Below, piece by piece: positions 8,297 to 17,790 of a stretch of DNA of 37,950 bases (positions are counted from its first letter, which is position 1; every line of letters starts with the position of its first letter). The notes beneath the pieces are model-generated. The model was not told the DNA's origin. It saw only the letters and a list, made by a program, of their open reading frames with translations, and ran no database searches. The position numbers and the translations under genes were made by a program. Source of the DNA: Methylobacter sp. Lineage in GTDB: Bacteria; Pseudomonadota; Gammaproteobacteria; Methylococcales; Methylomonadaceae. The stretch lies in NCBI GenBank assembly GCA_030679035.1, contig JAUXTH010000147.1, positions 1 through 37,950 on the forward strand. The letters run 5' to 3'.

Positions 8297-10076
8297 GAAT
8301 AATGAAAAACTTGCGTTAGTGGTAGCTGCTTTTTGCTGGCTCGGTGCGCTGGTTTACGGGTGGATGCCTGTTTTTAGCCTTGTCCTGAGTGGTGCCGAAG
8401 GGGGAGTCGGCGGCGCTGTGATTATGCCTTCTTTGTTGACGGTTGGGGCGGCTTTATCTATTACATGGTGGCGCAAGGCAATATCAGGCGACCAACAGTT
8501 ACTGGCGAAGTTGCTGACAGCAGGTCAGGAATGGGCGCAAGGATCTGTAGATGTACGGCTGACCCATATCGGCGGGAAAGAGCGCCCGCTTCAACAGCTT
8601 GCTTGGGCGCTGAATAATTTGATGGATCAGGTGGAAACAGCTCAGGTGGATATGTATTATTCGATGGCCTATGTAACTTATGGCGATTTTACCCGCAAGA
8701 GCTACCCACAAGGGTTACATGGCGGCTTTGCTATTGCCTTGAAGCAACTTAATGGGGTCGCAAAAACGTTGTCGGCCACCACAACAGCGATCACCGAGCT
8801 GATGAACGCCATCGCTGAGGGCGACTTTAACAAAAAAGTTAATGTGAATGTCGAGGGCGAATACAGGCTTGCTGTGGATCACGCCATGCAAGCCATGGAG
8901 ACTATGCAAGCCATGTTGGGCGATGTGGGCAAGGTCATGGGCGGCGTCGCTCAAGGTGACATCAGCCAGCGTGTTCAGGCCGAAGGACGCGGCGATCTTG
9001 GTAAATTGAAAGAGGATATTAATCTTTCGCTTGACGCTCTGGGCAGTCTGGATGACATATCACTTGTTGCGAGTGCGTTGTCCGGAGGCGACCTGACGCA
9101 GACTATCAATAAGGACTATCCAGGCACTTTTGGCATAGTGATTGCGGGTATGAATGGCACTGTGGAAAACCTCAGGGAGTTGGTAGGAGATATCAAGGAT
9201 TCCACCAATAATATAAACACCGCGGCTAAAGAAATTGCTGCGGGCAACAATGATTTGTCGCATCGCACCGAAGAGCAGGCGGCGAGTTTGGAACAAACTG
9301 CGGCCAGCATGGAGGAATTGACTTCCACCGTGCAGCTGAACGCGAAAAGCGCCCAACAAGCCAACCAGCTTGCTGTCGGCGCTACGGATATTGCCGGCAA
9401 GGGCGTCGCAGTGGTTGAGCAAGTTGTAACGACGATGGAAGGCATCAATGAATCTTCACGCAAGATTGTGGACATTATCTCGGTGATTGACGGCATTGCT
9501 TTCCAGACCAATATTCTTGCGCTCAACGCCGCAGTAGAAGCTGCCCGTGCCGGGGAGCAGGGGCGTGGATTTGCCGTGGTGGCTGGAGAAGTTCGCAATC
9601 TGGCTCAACGCGCCGCCGCCGCCGCCGGAGAAATTAAAAACTTGATTGGCGATTCGGTAGAAAAGGTTGAGGATGGCACTAAACTGGTTGCCCAGGCTGG
9701 GAAAACCATGGAAGAAATTGTTGGCGCGATTCGCGGTGTTACCGTCATCATGTCCGAGATCAGAAACGCCTCTGTCGAGCAGACTTCCGGCATCGAACAG
9801 GTCAATCAGGCTATTGGACAAATGGATGAAGTGACCCAACAAAATGCAGCCTTGGTAGAGCAGGCTGCGGCGGCTGCGGAATCACTGGAAGAGCAAGCGC
9901 AAAACTTATCGGTTACAGTAGGCCGCTTTACTGTTGACAGCACCTCAAGTCCTATCCGTGTCATGCCGGCGGTAAGTCAAAGTCCAGTTGCTTCGGCTTC
10001 GATCAGCACAAGACCGGCCGCCAAGGCGAAGCCTAAGTTACAGGCGGCTGGTGATGATGAATGGGAAGAGTTTTAA
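8277..10076 (+). CDS. Methyl-accepting chemotaxis protein without periplasmic domain, with tandem HAMP-like units
   Basis: 599 residues, ATG 8277 inside the end of the PAS gene, with GAGGAG eight bases upstream. Two hydrophobic segments (about 11-33 and 41-63) are joined by a very short loop, so there is no periplasmic sensor. Residues ~70-300 contain repeated HAMP-like blocks, recognisable by phrases such as [20 protein letters not shown] and [10 protein letters not shown]. The signalling hairpin follows: [21 protein letters not shown], the tip [19 protein letters not shown], and [11 protein letters not shown]. The C-terminus DDEWEEF resembles a CheR/CheB tether. Together with the upstream PAS protein it makes a split Aer-like receptor. 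No other che genes are in the window. Confidence 0.93.
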   Translation: MYYSRFRNNEKLALVVAAFCWLGALVYGWMPVFSLVLSGAEGGVGGAVIMPSLLTVGAALSITWWRKAISGDQQLLAKLLTAGQEWAQGSVDVRLTHIGGKERPLQQLAWALNNLMDQVETAQVDMYYSMAYVTYGDFTRKSYPQGLHGGFAIALKQLNGVAKTLSATTTAITELMNAIAEGDFNKKVNVNVEGEYRLAVDHAMQAMETMQAMLGDVGKVMGGVAQGDISQRVQAEGRGDLGKLKEDINLSLDALGSLDDISLVASALSGGDLTQTINKDYPGTFGIVIAGMNGTVENLRELVGDIKDSTNNINTAAKEIAAGNNDLSHRTEEQAASLEQTAASMEELTSTVQLNAKSAQQANQLAVGATDIAGKGVAVVEQVVTTMEGINESSRKIVDIISVIDGIAFQTNILALNAAVEAARAGEQGRGFAVVAGEVRNLAQRAAAAAGEIKNLIGDSVEKVEDGTKLVAQAGKTMEEIVGAIRGVTVIMSEIRNASVEQTSGIEQVNQAIGQMDEVTQQNAALVEQAAAAAESLEEQAQNLSVTVGRFTVDSTSSPIRVMPAVSQSPVASASISTRPAAKAKPKLQAAGDDEWEEF

Positions 10077-10141
10077 TCCGCAAATCAGTGCCGTATCTTT
10101 TTGTTTAAACCGTCTTCAGGTTATAATAACTATTATTAACT

Positions 10142-10172
10142 AAGCTCTGGTCGAATTGTCCAGGGCTTTTTT
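10142..10172 (+). terminator. Intrinsic terminator after the chemoreceptor gene
   Basis: AGCTCTGG (10143-10150) pairs with CCAGGGCT (10160-10167) with one G-T pair and a nine-base loop, followed by a run of T. It lies 66 bases after the chemoreceptor stop codon and before miaB. Confidence 0.75.
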
Positions 10173-10285
10173 CATTATTAGCAGGTGGCTTAGCGCCTGC
10201 CGTTCCGTTCCTATAAAATCAAAAACGGGCTTTAGAGCCAGGGTTTAGCCTTCAGTAATTTCCGGGTGATTTAACTATTAAAAAT

Positions 10286-11638
10286 ATGACACAAAAACTT
10301 TATATTCAAACCAACGGTTGCCAGATGAACGAGTACGATTCCGATAAAATGCGGGATGTGCTCAATGCCTCGCATGGATTTGAATTGATTGACGACCCCA
10401 AACAAGCGGATGTCTTGTTGCTGAATACCTGCTCGATACGCGAAAAAGCGCAGGAAAAAGTATTTTCGGCCTTGGGTAAATGGCGCAAGATTAAAGACAA
10501 ACGTCCCGACGTGATTATCGGAGTCGGCGGATGTGTCGCCAGCCAGGAAGGCGCGGCTATCCAAAAGCGTGCGCCGTTTGTGGATATCGTGTTCGGGCCG
10601 CAAACACTGCATCGCTTGCCTCAGTTGTTGGATCAGGCGCGCAGCCAGCAAAAGCCGGTGGTCGATGTCTCCTTCCCTGAAATAGAAAAATTTGATGCTT
10701 TGCCCGAACCCAGAGCCGAAGGCCCGAAAGCCTTTGTTTCGGTGATGGAAGGTTGCAGCAAATATTGTACGTTCTGTGTGGTGCCTTACACCCGTGGTGA
10801 AGAAATCAGCCGTCCGTTGGATGACGTGATTGCCGAAATTACCTCGTTGGCCAAACAAGGTGTGCGGGAAATCAACCTGCTAGGCCAAAATGTAAATGCT
10901 TATCGCGGAGTCATGGACGATGGCGACATCGCCGACTTTGCCTTATTGCTGCATTATGTGGCGGCGGTGGAAGGTATCGACCGGATTCGTTTTACCACCT
11001 CGCACCCAATGGAATTTACTGATGAGCTGATTGAGGCTTTCGCCGAAATTCCGCAACTGGTCGATCACCTGCATTTGCCGGTGCAAAGCGGCAGCGACCA
11101 CATCTTGAAAATGATGAAGCGCGGCCATGCGCGAGCGGACTATATTGAAATTATCCGCAAGTTGCGCGCGGTACGGCCCAATATTTATTTGTCATCGGAC
11201 TTTATTATTGGTTTCCCCGGCGAAACCGATGCCGAGTTTGAAGAAACCATGTCGTTCATTGAAGAGATCGGCTTCGATCTTTCATTCAGCTTTGTTTATA
11301 GCCAACGGCCTGGAACGCCGGCGGCCGATTTACCGGATGACGTGCCTGCGGACGTTAAAAAACAGCGTTTGGAGCGTTTTCAAAACCGCATTAACGAAAT
11401 GACGGCGGCTATTTCCGAGAGCATGATCGGCACCGTGCAAACAGTTTTGGTTGAAGGGCAGTCTAAAAAGAATCCGTTGCAAATGCAGGGCAGAACCGAG
11501 AATAATAGGGTCGTTAACTTTATCGGGCATCCCCGGTTGGCCGGACAGTTTGTCGATGTGCTGATCGCAGAGGCTTTGCCCAATTCTTTACGCGGTCGGA
11601 TGGTCGATGCTTCTGTCGATAAAATTCTTGGTAGTTGA
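10286..11638 (+). CDS. miaB: tRNA-2-methylthio-N6-dimethylallyladenosine synthase MiaB
   Basis: 450 residues, the usual length. This radical-SAM methylthiotransferase converts i6A37 to ms2i6A37 in tRNAs reading UNN codons. The N-terminal UPF0004 domain has three cluster Cys: [16 protein letters not shown] and GVGGCVASQ. The radical-SAM CxxxCxxC is in [16 protein letters not shown], and a C-terminal TRAM domain ends the protein. The ribosome site is weak (an A-rich stretch precedes ATG). Its stop is three bases before ybeZ, the common gammaproteobacterial order miaB-ybeZ-ybeY-ybeX. Confidence 0.97.
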   Translation: MTQKLYIQTNGCQMNEYDSDKMRDVLNASHGFELIDDPKQADVLLLNTCSIREKAQEKVFSALGKWRKIKDKRPDVIIGVGGCVASQEGAAIQKRAPFVDIVFGPQTLHRLPQLLDQARSQQKPVVDVSFPEIEKFDALPEPRAEGPKAFVSVMEGCSKYCTFCVVPYTRGEEISRPLDDVIAEITSLAKQGVREINLLGQNVNAYRGVMDDGDIADFALLLHYVAAVEGIDRIRFTTSHPMEFTDELIEAFAEIPQLVDHLHLPVQSGSDHILKMMKRGHARADYIEIIRKLRAVRPNIYLSSDFIIGFPGETDAEFEETMSFIEEIGFDLSFSFVYSQRPGTPAADLPDDVPADVKKQRLERFQNRINEMTAAISESMIGTVQTVLVEGQSKKNPLQMQGRTENNRVVNFIGHPRLAGQFVDVLIAEALPNSLRGRMVDASVDKILGS

Positions 11639-11641
11639 TTT

Positions 11642-12631
11642 ATGATTTCACAGGAAATTTCTTTAGCGCCTTCCGATATTGATCGGTTATCCAATTTTTG
11701 CGGCCAATTCGATGAGCATTTGCGGCAGATCGAATCGCGCCTTCAGGTCGAGATTGCCAATCGCGGCAACCAGTTCAAGGTGACCGGTTTAGACAGTTCA
11801 GTCAAGGCGGCTTGCGCGGTCATGCAGAAATTATTTGCCAGCACACAGACTGAACAATTGACTGCCGAACTGGTGCATTTAGCCATGCAGGATGCATCCA
11901 TTGATGAACTGTTGGATGCCCCGGCAACGTCGGCAGGGCAAAACGTCAGTATCAAGACCAAATGCGGGATGATCCGGGGGCGCGGGGCTAACCAGCAAGA
12001 GTATCTGAGGAAGATTATGACTCATGATATTAATTTCGGCGTGGGGCCTGCCGGAACCGGAAAAACCTATCTGGCGGTCGCTTGCGCGATTGAAGCCTTG
12101 CAAAGCGAAAAGGTCAGGAAAATAATTCTGGTGCGTCCTGCGGTGGAAGCGGGTGAAAAACTGGGTTTCCTGCCGGGCGACATGGCGCAAAAAGTCGACC
12201 CTTATTTGCGGCCTTTGTACGATGCGCTATACGACATGCTCGGTTTTGAGCGGGTCGAGAAAATGATCGACAAAGGCATTATCGAGGTTGCGCCGCTGGC
12301 GTTTATGCGCGGCAGAACGCTGAATGACGCTTTTATTATCCTGGATGAGGCGCAAAATACCACCGTCGAGCAGATCAAGATGTTCCTGACTCGCGTGGGC
12401 TTTGGATCGACGGCCGTGGTGACCGGCGACGTTACCCAGATCGATTTGCCTTCCGAAAAGATGTCCGGTTTGCGCCATGTGCTTGAAGTGCTAAAGCAGG
12501 TGGAAGGCATCAGTTTTACCTTTTTCGATGCCCGTGATGTGGTCAGGCACCCCTTGGTGCAACGTATTGTTTGCGCCTATGAAGCCTACGAAAAGGCAAC
12601 CAATGAGAAGTCAACCAAGGCCGAGTCGTGA
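11642..12631 (+). CDS. ybeZ: PhoH-like ATPase YbeZ
   Basis: 329 residues. YbeZ is a cytoplasmic PhoH-family P-loop ATPase that partners YbeY in rRNA processing and ribosome quality control. An N-terminal ~100-residue KH-like region is followed by Walker [12 protein letters not shown] (about residue 138), [16 protein letters not shown], and Walker B with [10 protein letters not shown]. The C-terminal part [14 protein letters not shown] is typical. Its stop overlaps the GTG start of ybeY (GTGA). Confidence 0.95.
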   Translation: MISQEISLAPSDIDRLSNFCGQFDEHLRQIESRLQVEIANRGNQFKVTGLDSSVKAACAVMQKLFASTQTEQLTAELVHLAMQDASIDELLDAPATSAGQNVSIKTKCGMIRGRGANQQEYLRKIMTHDINFGVGPAGTGKTYLAVACAIEALQSEKVRKIILVRPAVEAGEKLGFLPGDMAQKVDPYLRPLYDALYDMLGFERVEKMIDKGIIEVAPLAFMRGRTLNDAFIILDEAQNTTVEQIKMFLTRVGFGSTAVVTGDVTQIDLPSEKMSGLRHVLEVLKQVEGISFTFFDARDVVRHPLVQRIVCAYEAYEKATNEKSTKAES

Positions 12632-13083
12632 ACGACATAGAAATCCAGGTTGTTTTTGAATCGAAAGGCCAGCCGGATCAGCAGCAAATACAGCTTTGGG
12701 TCGATGCAGCATTGGTCGATTTTGACCAGGACACCGAGATAGTGGTGCGGATTGTTGATGAACTAGAAAGCGCCGAGCTTAATGAACAGTATCGCCATAA
12801 ATCGGGCCCGACCAATATTCTCAGTTTTCCGGTCGACCTGCCCGAGGGTGTTGAGCTGAATTTGCTCGGCGATTTGGTCATATGCGCCCCGGTGCTGGAA
12901 AAAGAAGCGCTGGAACAAAACAAGCTGTTAGCGCATCATTGGGCGCATATTATCGTGCATGGCGTATTGCATTTGTTGGGTTATGATCATATTGATGAGA
13001 CAGAAGCCGAGCTGATGGAAGAGAAAGAAATAGCAATTTTAAACAAATTAAATATAAACAATCCCTATAGTGAGACGATATAA
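12628..13083 (+). CDS. ybeY: Endoribonuclease YbeY
   Basis: 151 residues from a GTG start overlapping the ybeZ stop by four bases. YbeY is a single-strand endoribonuclease that acts in 16S rRNA 3-prime maturation and 70S quality control. The zinc-binding H-x3-H-x5-H motif is present as [11 protein letters not shown], preceded by GPTNILSFP and [12 protein letters not shown]. Coupled translation within the ybeZ-ybeY-ybeX operon is indicated by the overlaps. Confidence 0.96.
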   Translation: MNDIEIQVVFESKGQPDQQQIQLWVDAALVDFDQDTEIVVRIVDELESAELNEQYRHKSGPTNILSFPVDLPEGVELNLLGDLVICAPVLEKEALEQNKLLAHHWAHIIVHGVLHLLGYDHIDETEAELMEEKEIAILNKLNINNPYSETI

Positions 13084-13926
13084 ATGAGTGATGAACAACC
13101 CCCAAGTAGAAACTCCCCACAGAAAAGTTGGGTCGATAAAATCAGCCAACTACTGACTGGGGAGCCGCAAGACCTGGATGATTTACTTGAAATATTAAGA
13201 GAAGCGCGGGAAAAACGCTTATTGGATACGGATGCCTTGTCGATGATTGAAGGCGTTTTGCAAGTGTCCCAAATGCGGGTCAGGGATATTATGATTCCCC
13301 GTATTCAAATGGTTGTCGTACCCAAAGACGCCGAGCTGGAGACCATCATGCCGTTGGTTACGGAATTCGGGCATTCGCGCTACCCGGTCATTGACGGCGA
13401 CCGGAGCAAGGTGGTCGGTGTGTTGCTGGCAAAAGATTTGCTGGGCCGCATCGTAGATAATAAAACCCTGAAAGTACATGAAATAATGAGGCCTTCCTGT
13501 GTTGTGCCGGAAAGCAAGCGCTTGAATGTGCTGCTTAAAGAATTGCGCACCAACGGCAATCACATGGCCATCGTCGTCGATGAGTACGGCCAATCGGCTG
13601 GGCTGGTCACCATTGAGGATGTGTTAGAGCAAATTGTCGGCGAGATTGAAGACGAGCACGACGAGCATGAAGACGAAGGCTATATTTCCCAGCGCAGCCC
13701 AAGCGAATATATGATTAAAGCGCTGACGCCGATGGATGAGTTTGACGAATACTTTTCCACAAAACTGGCAACTGATGAATACGATACCGTCGGCGGTTTT
13801 ATCGTCAGCCAGCTTGAGCATATGCCCAAAAAAGGCGAAAGCCTGGTTGTGGATGCTATGAAATTTGAAGTCATCAGAGCGGATAGTCGACGCGTACACT
13901 TGCTGAAACTCAAAATAATTGAGTAG
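13084..13926 (+). CDS. ybeX: CBS-domain transport-associated protein CorC/YbeX
   Basis: 280 residues, ATG immediately after the ybeY stop. It has an N-terminal helical part, two CBS domains (about residues 70-195; RVRDIMIPRIQM, GHSRYPVI, VVDEYGQSAGLVTIEDVLEQIVGEI) and a C-terminal CorC/HlyC domain (about 205-280). There are no membrane segments. The family is linked to magnesium and cobalt efflux and, with YbeY/YbeZ, to ribosome function. In many relatives lnt follows; here it does not, and the operon ends at a hairpin made of tandem heptamers. Confidence 0.92.
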   Translation: MSDEQPPSRNSPQKSWVDKISQLLTGEPQDLDDLLEILREAREKRLLDTDALSMIEGVLQVSQMRVRDIMIPRIQMVVVPKDAELETIMPLVTEFGHSRYPVIDGDRSKVVGVLLAKDLLGRIVDNKTLKVHEIMRPSCVVPESKRLNVLLKELRTNGNHMAIVVDEYGQSAGLVTIEDVLEQIVGEIEDEHDEHEDEGYISQRSPSEYMIKALTPMDEFDEYFSTKLATDEYDTVGGFIVSQLEHMPKKGESLVVDAMKFEVIRADSRRVHLLKLKIIE

Positions 13927-13956
13927 AATTGTCTAAGAATGGCGCGAAAAATATAA

Positions 13957-14025
13957 GGCTAAAGGCTAAAGGCTAAAGGCTAAAGCTCGGCGATGTTGAC
14001 GTATGGTTTTTCGCCTTTCGCCTTT
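13957..14025. terminator. Tandem-heptamer hairpin between convergent genes
   Basis: Four exact copies of GGCTAAA run from 13957 to 13984. About 30 bases later GCCTTTCGCCTTT (14013-14025) is complementary to AAAGGCTAAAGGC at all but one position. The two tandem arrays can therefore form a long stem ending ybeX transcription; the same stem could serve the convergent gene at 14066-14449. This is inferred from complementarity. Confidence 0.5.
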
Positions 14026-14065
14026 CGTCTTATTTTCAAATGGATAGAATGCCTATCCGCGTTGC

Positions 14066-14449
14066 CTAATCATATTTGAGATATTTAAACCTCGGATCGT
14101 CGGGGGTGCCTGTTAATGCCCCGCCTTCCTGGCCGGGTTGCCACATGACCACCTCTTCAATTTTGCGGGCCAATTCAAAATCCTTGTTGGTGATGCCTTT
14201 GGCTGCATGGTTCACCAGCTTAACGATCACAAAGGCGTAAGAAACGGTAAGGTCGGGATGATGAAATGCGGCCTCGGCCAAGTGTCCGACCGTATTCACA
14301 ACCATCAGCGTGGCTTTCCAGCCGCTGGTCTTGTATTTGCGCCGAATCCAGCCGTTTTCCAGATACCAGTGCGGCAATTCTTCCTTTAAGCGCTGCTCGA
14401 CGTCCGCGTCGGAATAAGTATCTTCATGTGTGCGATCTCTCCAACCCAT
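14066..14449 (-). CDS. Pterin-4a-carbinolamine dehydratase-like protein
   Basis: 127 residues, ATG 14449 with GAGGTGA upstream. The DCoH/PhhB fold is recognisable from FHHPDLTVSY, then VNHAAKGITNKDFELARKIE, which together carry the conserved His-His-Pro-Asp and the later His. In organisms with aromatic amino-acid hydroxylases this enzyme recycles tetrahydrobiopterin; stand-alone bacterial copies may act in molybdopterin or other pterin metabolism. No hydroxylase is nearby. The first ~20 residues (MGWRDRTHEDTY...) and the C-terminal ~30 residues extend beyond the core domain. Confidence 0.8.
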   Translation of the reverse strand: MGWRDRTHEDTYSDADVEQRLKEELPHWYLENGWIRRKYKTSGWKATLMVVNTVGHLAEAAFHHPDLTVSYAFVIVKLVNHAAKGITNKDFELARKIEEVVMWQPGQEGGALTGTPDDPRFKYLKYD

Positions 14450-14500
14450 AATGGTTCACCTCGTGTTTTGTTTAAGAAAAAACCAGATAACCTTGTAATC

Positions 14501-15097
14501 TCAGTTTTCCGGCTCCAGATGTGTGGCTGCGCAGCCTTGTTGATAAAAAATGAATGACGGGGCAAATGGCACAACATCAATCGTCAAGGATGTTTCTTTT
14601 TGAAAGCTGTTAACGGCATCGGTTACGCTGCTGCGGAAATTTTTAGATAATTGCTTGGTCAGTTTTTCTTGCGCTTCATCCGCGCCTAGGGCAAACGGGT
14701 CTTCAGCAAGATTGGTCGCATTGATGGCTTCCTGCAAGGCGTCTGTTGAAAAGGCTTGGATTTTATTTTCGAAGTCACTGAAGATTTGCGGCCCTTTTTC
14801 ACTTTTAATGCGTTCTATATCGGTCGGGTCGGCATAGAGCAGAAAGGCTCCTTTAGCGCCTTGGTAATCATTTTTACAGGCTCCGCCATCCATAATTCTG
14901 ACCAGGTTTAATGTTTTGTCGCCTTTAGCCTGAGTCAGCGGTGGATTTTGGCCTGAGCCTTCCGCTGAATCGTCAATTGTTGCGGACGATTTGTCAGGGG
15001 CAGGCATGGTTTTTGTGTCTTGCTTGACCTCCTGGCTCGAACAGGCGGCCAGTGCCATAAAAGCCATGCCGATTAAAATGTGTACGCTTGGTTTCAT
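14501..15097 (-). CDS. Lipoprotein of unknown function
   Basis: 198 residues, ATG 15097. Lipobox ALAAC puts the lipidated Cys at residue 19. Residues 20-60 are Lys/Asp/Ser/Pro-rich and look disordered, followed by a folded part with GGACKND and, near the end, QQGCAATHLEPEN. These two Cys may pair. I do not recognise the family. It lies 52 bases upstream of the pterin dehydratase gene on the same strand and may be cotranscribed with it. Confidence 0.65.
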   Translation of the reverse strand: MKPSVHILIGMAFMALAACSSQEVKQDTKTMPAPDKSSATIDDSAEGSGQNPPLTQAKGDKTLNLVRIMDGGACKNDYQGAKGAFLLYADPTDIERIKSEKGPQIFSDFENKIQAFSTDALQEAINATNLAEDPFALGADEAQEKLTKQLSKNFRSSVTDAVNSFQKETSLTIDVVPFAPSFIFYQQGCAATHLEPEN

Positions 15098-15375
15098 AGA
15101 TTACGCTGTGTTGTTTAAGTGAGATTCGGGGCATTGTAATCCTTAAAAAAGTCGTCAGGTAAAAAATATGGCCGATGAGCTCAAGGGCACTATTAAAAAT
15201 AAAAAATGAAAGTGTCGATTAGATATAGTCTCGCTAAGCAATTGATATTTTTAGATTGGATGTCTGAACCAGCGCTGATCATAGCGGTTTATTACAGTTG
15301 CATTAAAATTTCGCTTTACAAGCCTGTCATAAGTAATTAAAAAGTGAGTTTTTTAAGGCTATATTACTAACGACT

Positions 15376-15624
15376 ATGAAAGCATCTAAATCCGTATCAG
15401 ATAATTCCGCGCCTGACGTCGGTGCCGACAAAAGCAAAGATGATGTCGATCTTGATATTGAAGGCCTCGATTTGGGTTTGAGCAATGAATATATAACGCT
15501 TCCTAACGAAAGCGAGAAGGCCGCAAAAAAGATGGCTGCTCGCAGAAAAATTGAACTGTACTGGGAGAAAAAACGCCTTCAGGAACAGCTCGGTGATTTT
15601 TATGACGAGGATATTGATTTTTAA
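15376..15624 (+). CDS. Small PA3496-family-like protein
   Basis: 82 residues, ATG 15376. The first half is acidic and low-complexity (DDVDLDIEGLDLGL). The second half is a charged helix, KKMAARRKIELYWEKKRL, then QEQLGDFYDEDIDF. This C-terminal pattern resembles the small gammaproteobacterial proteins annotated as PA3496 family, putatively linked to envelope integrity. There is no signal peptide, so it is probably cytoplasmic. Assignment rests on pattern recall only. Confidence 0.55.
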   Translation: MKASKSVSDNSAPDVGADKSKDDVDLDIEGLDLGLSNEYITLPNESEKAAKKMAARRKIELYWEKKRLQEQLGDFYDEDIDF

Positions 15625-15777
15625 CGGAGCACACACATTTCACAGGCTGTTGGGCGGGTTTTTCGGCCATGATTTGGCTGCATAATCACGCCCAACTTAT
15701 TATTCAATCCGGTTTGCACTTTTTTCAGTTAATATGGTCGCCCGTTGGTGAGTTTTTCTTTTTGCAATCCGGATATC

Positions 15778-17718
15778 ATGACTTTTTTTACACCCGCTAC
15801 AGTAGGCAATTACTTTAAAAAAACGTGCCTGCTGATTTTTCTGATTGGTTTTTTCGGCGCCGCATCGGCCAAAGAACATCACTTTCTGGTTCTCAATTAT
15901 CACGACATCGTCGGGGCGGAAGGCGCTAAACCGCCTTTTAATTCAATGGATGTCAGTGTCGATCACCTTGAAGAGCATCTGGGCTGGTTGAAAAAAAACG
16001 GCTACAAGATTGTCAGTGTGCAAAATATTCTCGATGCAGCAGCGGGGAAAGAGGCATTACCCGATAAAGCCGTGCTGTTAACCTTTGATGACGGCTATCT
16101 GAGTTTTTATACTCGAGTCTTCCCGTTGTTAAAAAAACATCATTATCCGGCAACGGTTGCGCTGGTGGGTACCTGGATGGACGGCAACGTCACCGCCGAG
16201 GAGCCGGGCAAGCCCTTGCTCAGCTGGGCGCAGGTAAGAGAAATGGTGCAGTCCGGTTTGGTCGAGGTCGCCTCGCACAGCTACGACCTGCATAAAGGCG
16301 TGAACGCCAACCCGCAAGGCAGTTCGCAGGCAGCGGCGGTTACCCGGCTGTACGACGATCCGATGCTGGTTTACGAAACCGATGAGCAGTATCGTGAACG
16401 TATCAATGCCGCTATGTTGAAAAGCGCCGAGTTTATCTTCCAACATGCCGGCGTCAGGCCCAGGGCGATGGTTTGGCCGTACGGGGAATACAATCAAATC
16501 GCCGTGCAGGCTTCGCGTGAAGCCGGAATGCCGATGACGATGGGGCTGGTTGACGGCTCCAACACGCTGGCGGATATAAGCGCCTTGCGCCGTTTGATTA
16601 TGGTCGATAATCCCGATGTCAATCAATTTGCAGAAATTGTTACCGGGCTGCGGGCTGACAGACCTCTGCGGGTAGCGCATCTGGATATGGATTATCTCTA
16701 CGATGAAGACCCCGAGCAAACCGAGCATAATCTGGATGCGGCGATTCAGCGCATCAAAGACATGCACATCAATACCGTTTATTTGCAGGCCTATGCCGAC
16801 CCTGACGGCGACGGCAATGCCGATGCGTTATATTTCCCCAATCGCCATTTGCCGGTAAAACAGGATTTGTTCAGTCGTGTTGCTTGGCAATTAAAGACAG
16901 TAGCCAGAGTTAAGGTTTATGCCTGGATGCCGATTATGGCTTATCAGGGCAAAGCGCCGGAATCCTGGTATGTCCAGGAATGGCGGGACGGCAAGGCGCA
17001 AAAGGCCTCTCATATATATACCCGGCTGTCGCCGTTCAATCCTGAAGCCCGTCAGTATGTGGCTGAAATTTACGAGGACTTGGCCAAGCATTGCAGTTTT
17101 GACGGCATCTTGTTTCATGACGACGGCATCTTGTCGGACTATGAAGATGTATCCCCGCTAGCGTTAAGCTTTACCAAAGAGGCGTGGGGCCTGCCCGATC
17201 AATTTGAAAAGTTGCATGCGACCAGCAAGCTGCGCATGGCTTGGGCGCAACATAAAACCGAGCTGATTAATCAATTTACCGATGAGCTGGCCAGCCGGGT
17301 GCGTATTTATCGGCCCGGCATAAAGACCGCGCGTAATTTTTATGCGCTGCCTTTGTTAAAGCCCTACAGCGAAGAATGGTACGCCCAGTCTTTTACCTCC
17401 TTTTTGGCGCATTACGATTACGTTGCGATTGAAGCCATGCCGTTTATGGAAGAGGCAAACAATCCCAAGCAGTGGCTCACACAATTGGTAAAAACAGCGG
17501 CCAAACAGCCTGACGGCCTTAAAAAAACCGTGTTCGAGCTGCAATCTGTCAACTGGAAAACCCAGCAGAAAATCCCGATGCCGGTCTTTATCGAACAGCT
17601 GGAGTTACTGAAAAAATTGGGAGCCAATCACATCGGTTATTATCCGGACAATGTGTTTGAGGATCAGCCGCGCTTGAGCGATTTACAACAACATTTTTCA
17701 CTGCCTGTCTCGCCGTAG
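15778..17718 (+). CDS. pgaB: Poly-beta-1,6-N-acetyl-D-glucosamine N-deacetylase PgaB
   Basis: The ATG at 15778 gives about 646 residues with a signal sequence (GNYFKKTCLLIFLIGFFGAASA); an in-frame TTG at 15745 is an alternative. PgaB partially deacetylates PNAG in the periplasm so the polymer can be exported for biofilm formation. The N-terminal carbohydrate-esterase-4 domain has LTFDDGY (metal-site Asp pair) and ASHSYDLH. The C-terminal glycoside-hydrolase-like domain has LQAYADPDGDGNADALYFPN and FHDDGILSDYED. The TAG stop lies inside the inverted repeat at 17715-17777, so that element defines the C-terminus. pgaC follows; no pgaA porin gene is present. Confidence 0.93.
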   Translation: MTFFTPATVGNYFKKTCLLIFLIGFFGAASAKEHHFLVLNYHDIVGAEGAKPPFNSMDVSVDHLEEHLGWLKKNGYKIVSVQNILDAAAGKEALPDKAVLLTFDDGYLSFYTRVFPLLKKHHYPATVALVGTWMDGNVTAEEPGKPLLSWAQVREMVQSGLVEVASHSYDLHKGVNANPQGSSQAAAVTRLYDDPMLVYETDEQYRERINAAMLKSAEFIFQHAGVRPRAMVWPYGEYNQIAVQASREAGMPMTMGLVDGSNTLADISALRRLIMVDNPDVNQFAEIVTGLRADRPLRVAHLDMDYLYDEDPEQTEHNLDAAIQRIKDMHINTVYLQAYADPDGDGNADALYFPNRHLPVKQDLFSRVAWQLKTVARVKVYAWMPIMAYQGKAPESWYVQEWRDGKAQKASHIYTRLSPFNPEARQYVAEIYEDLAKHCSFDGILFHDDGILSDYEDVSPLALSFTKEAWGLPDQFEKLHATSKLRMAWAQHKTELINQFTDELASRVRIYRPGIKTARNFYALPLLKPYSEEWYAQSFTSFLAHYDYVAIEAMPFMEEANNPKQWLTQLVKTAAKQPDGLKKTVFELQSVNWKTQQKIPMPVFIEQLELLKKLGANHIGYYPDNVFEDQPRLSDLQQHFSLPVSP

Positions 17719-17777
17719 GGGCAATCCCTTGTGGTTGCCCACAGTCAGCTAGGGCAACCACAAGGGATTGCCCCTAC
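17715..17777. repeat. Perfect 26-base inverted repeat, GTAGGGG family
   Basis: The arms 17715-17740 and 17752-17777 are perfect reverse complements of 26 bases, beginning GTAGGGGCAATCCC, with an 11-base loop. The same element occurs at 24746-24816, in hybrid form at 31308-31380, and as a single arm at 34191-34216. It fills the pgaB-pgaC gap and provides the pgaB stop codon. Confidence 0.95.
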
Positions 17778-17790
17778 ACCCTAAAAAATC

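Noticed and set aside
13957-13984. Possible CRISPR or satellite array
   Set aside because: The unit is only seven bases with no spacers; it is a simple tandem repeat with a complementary partner downstream.
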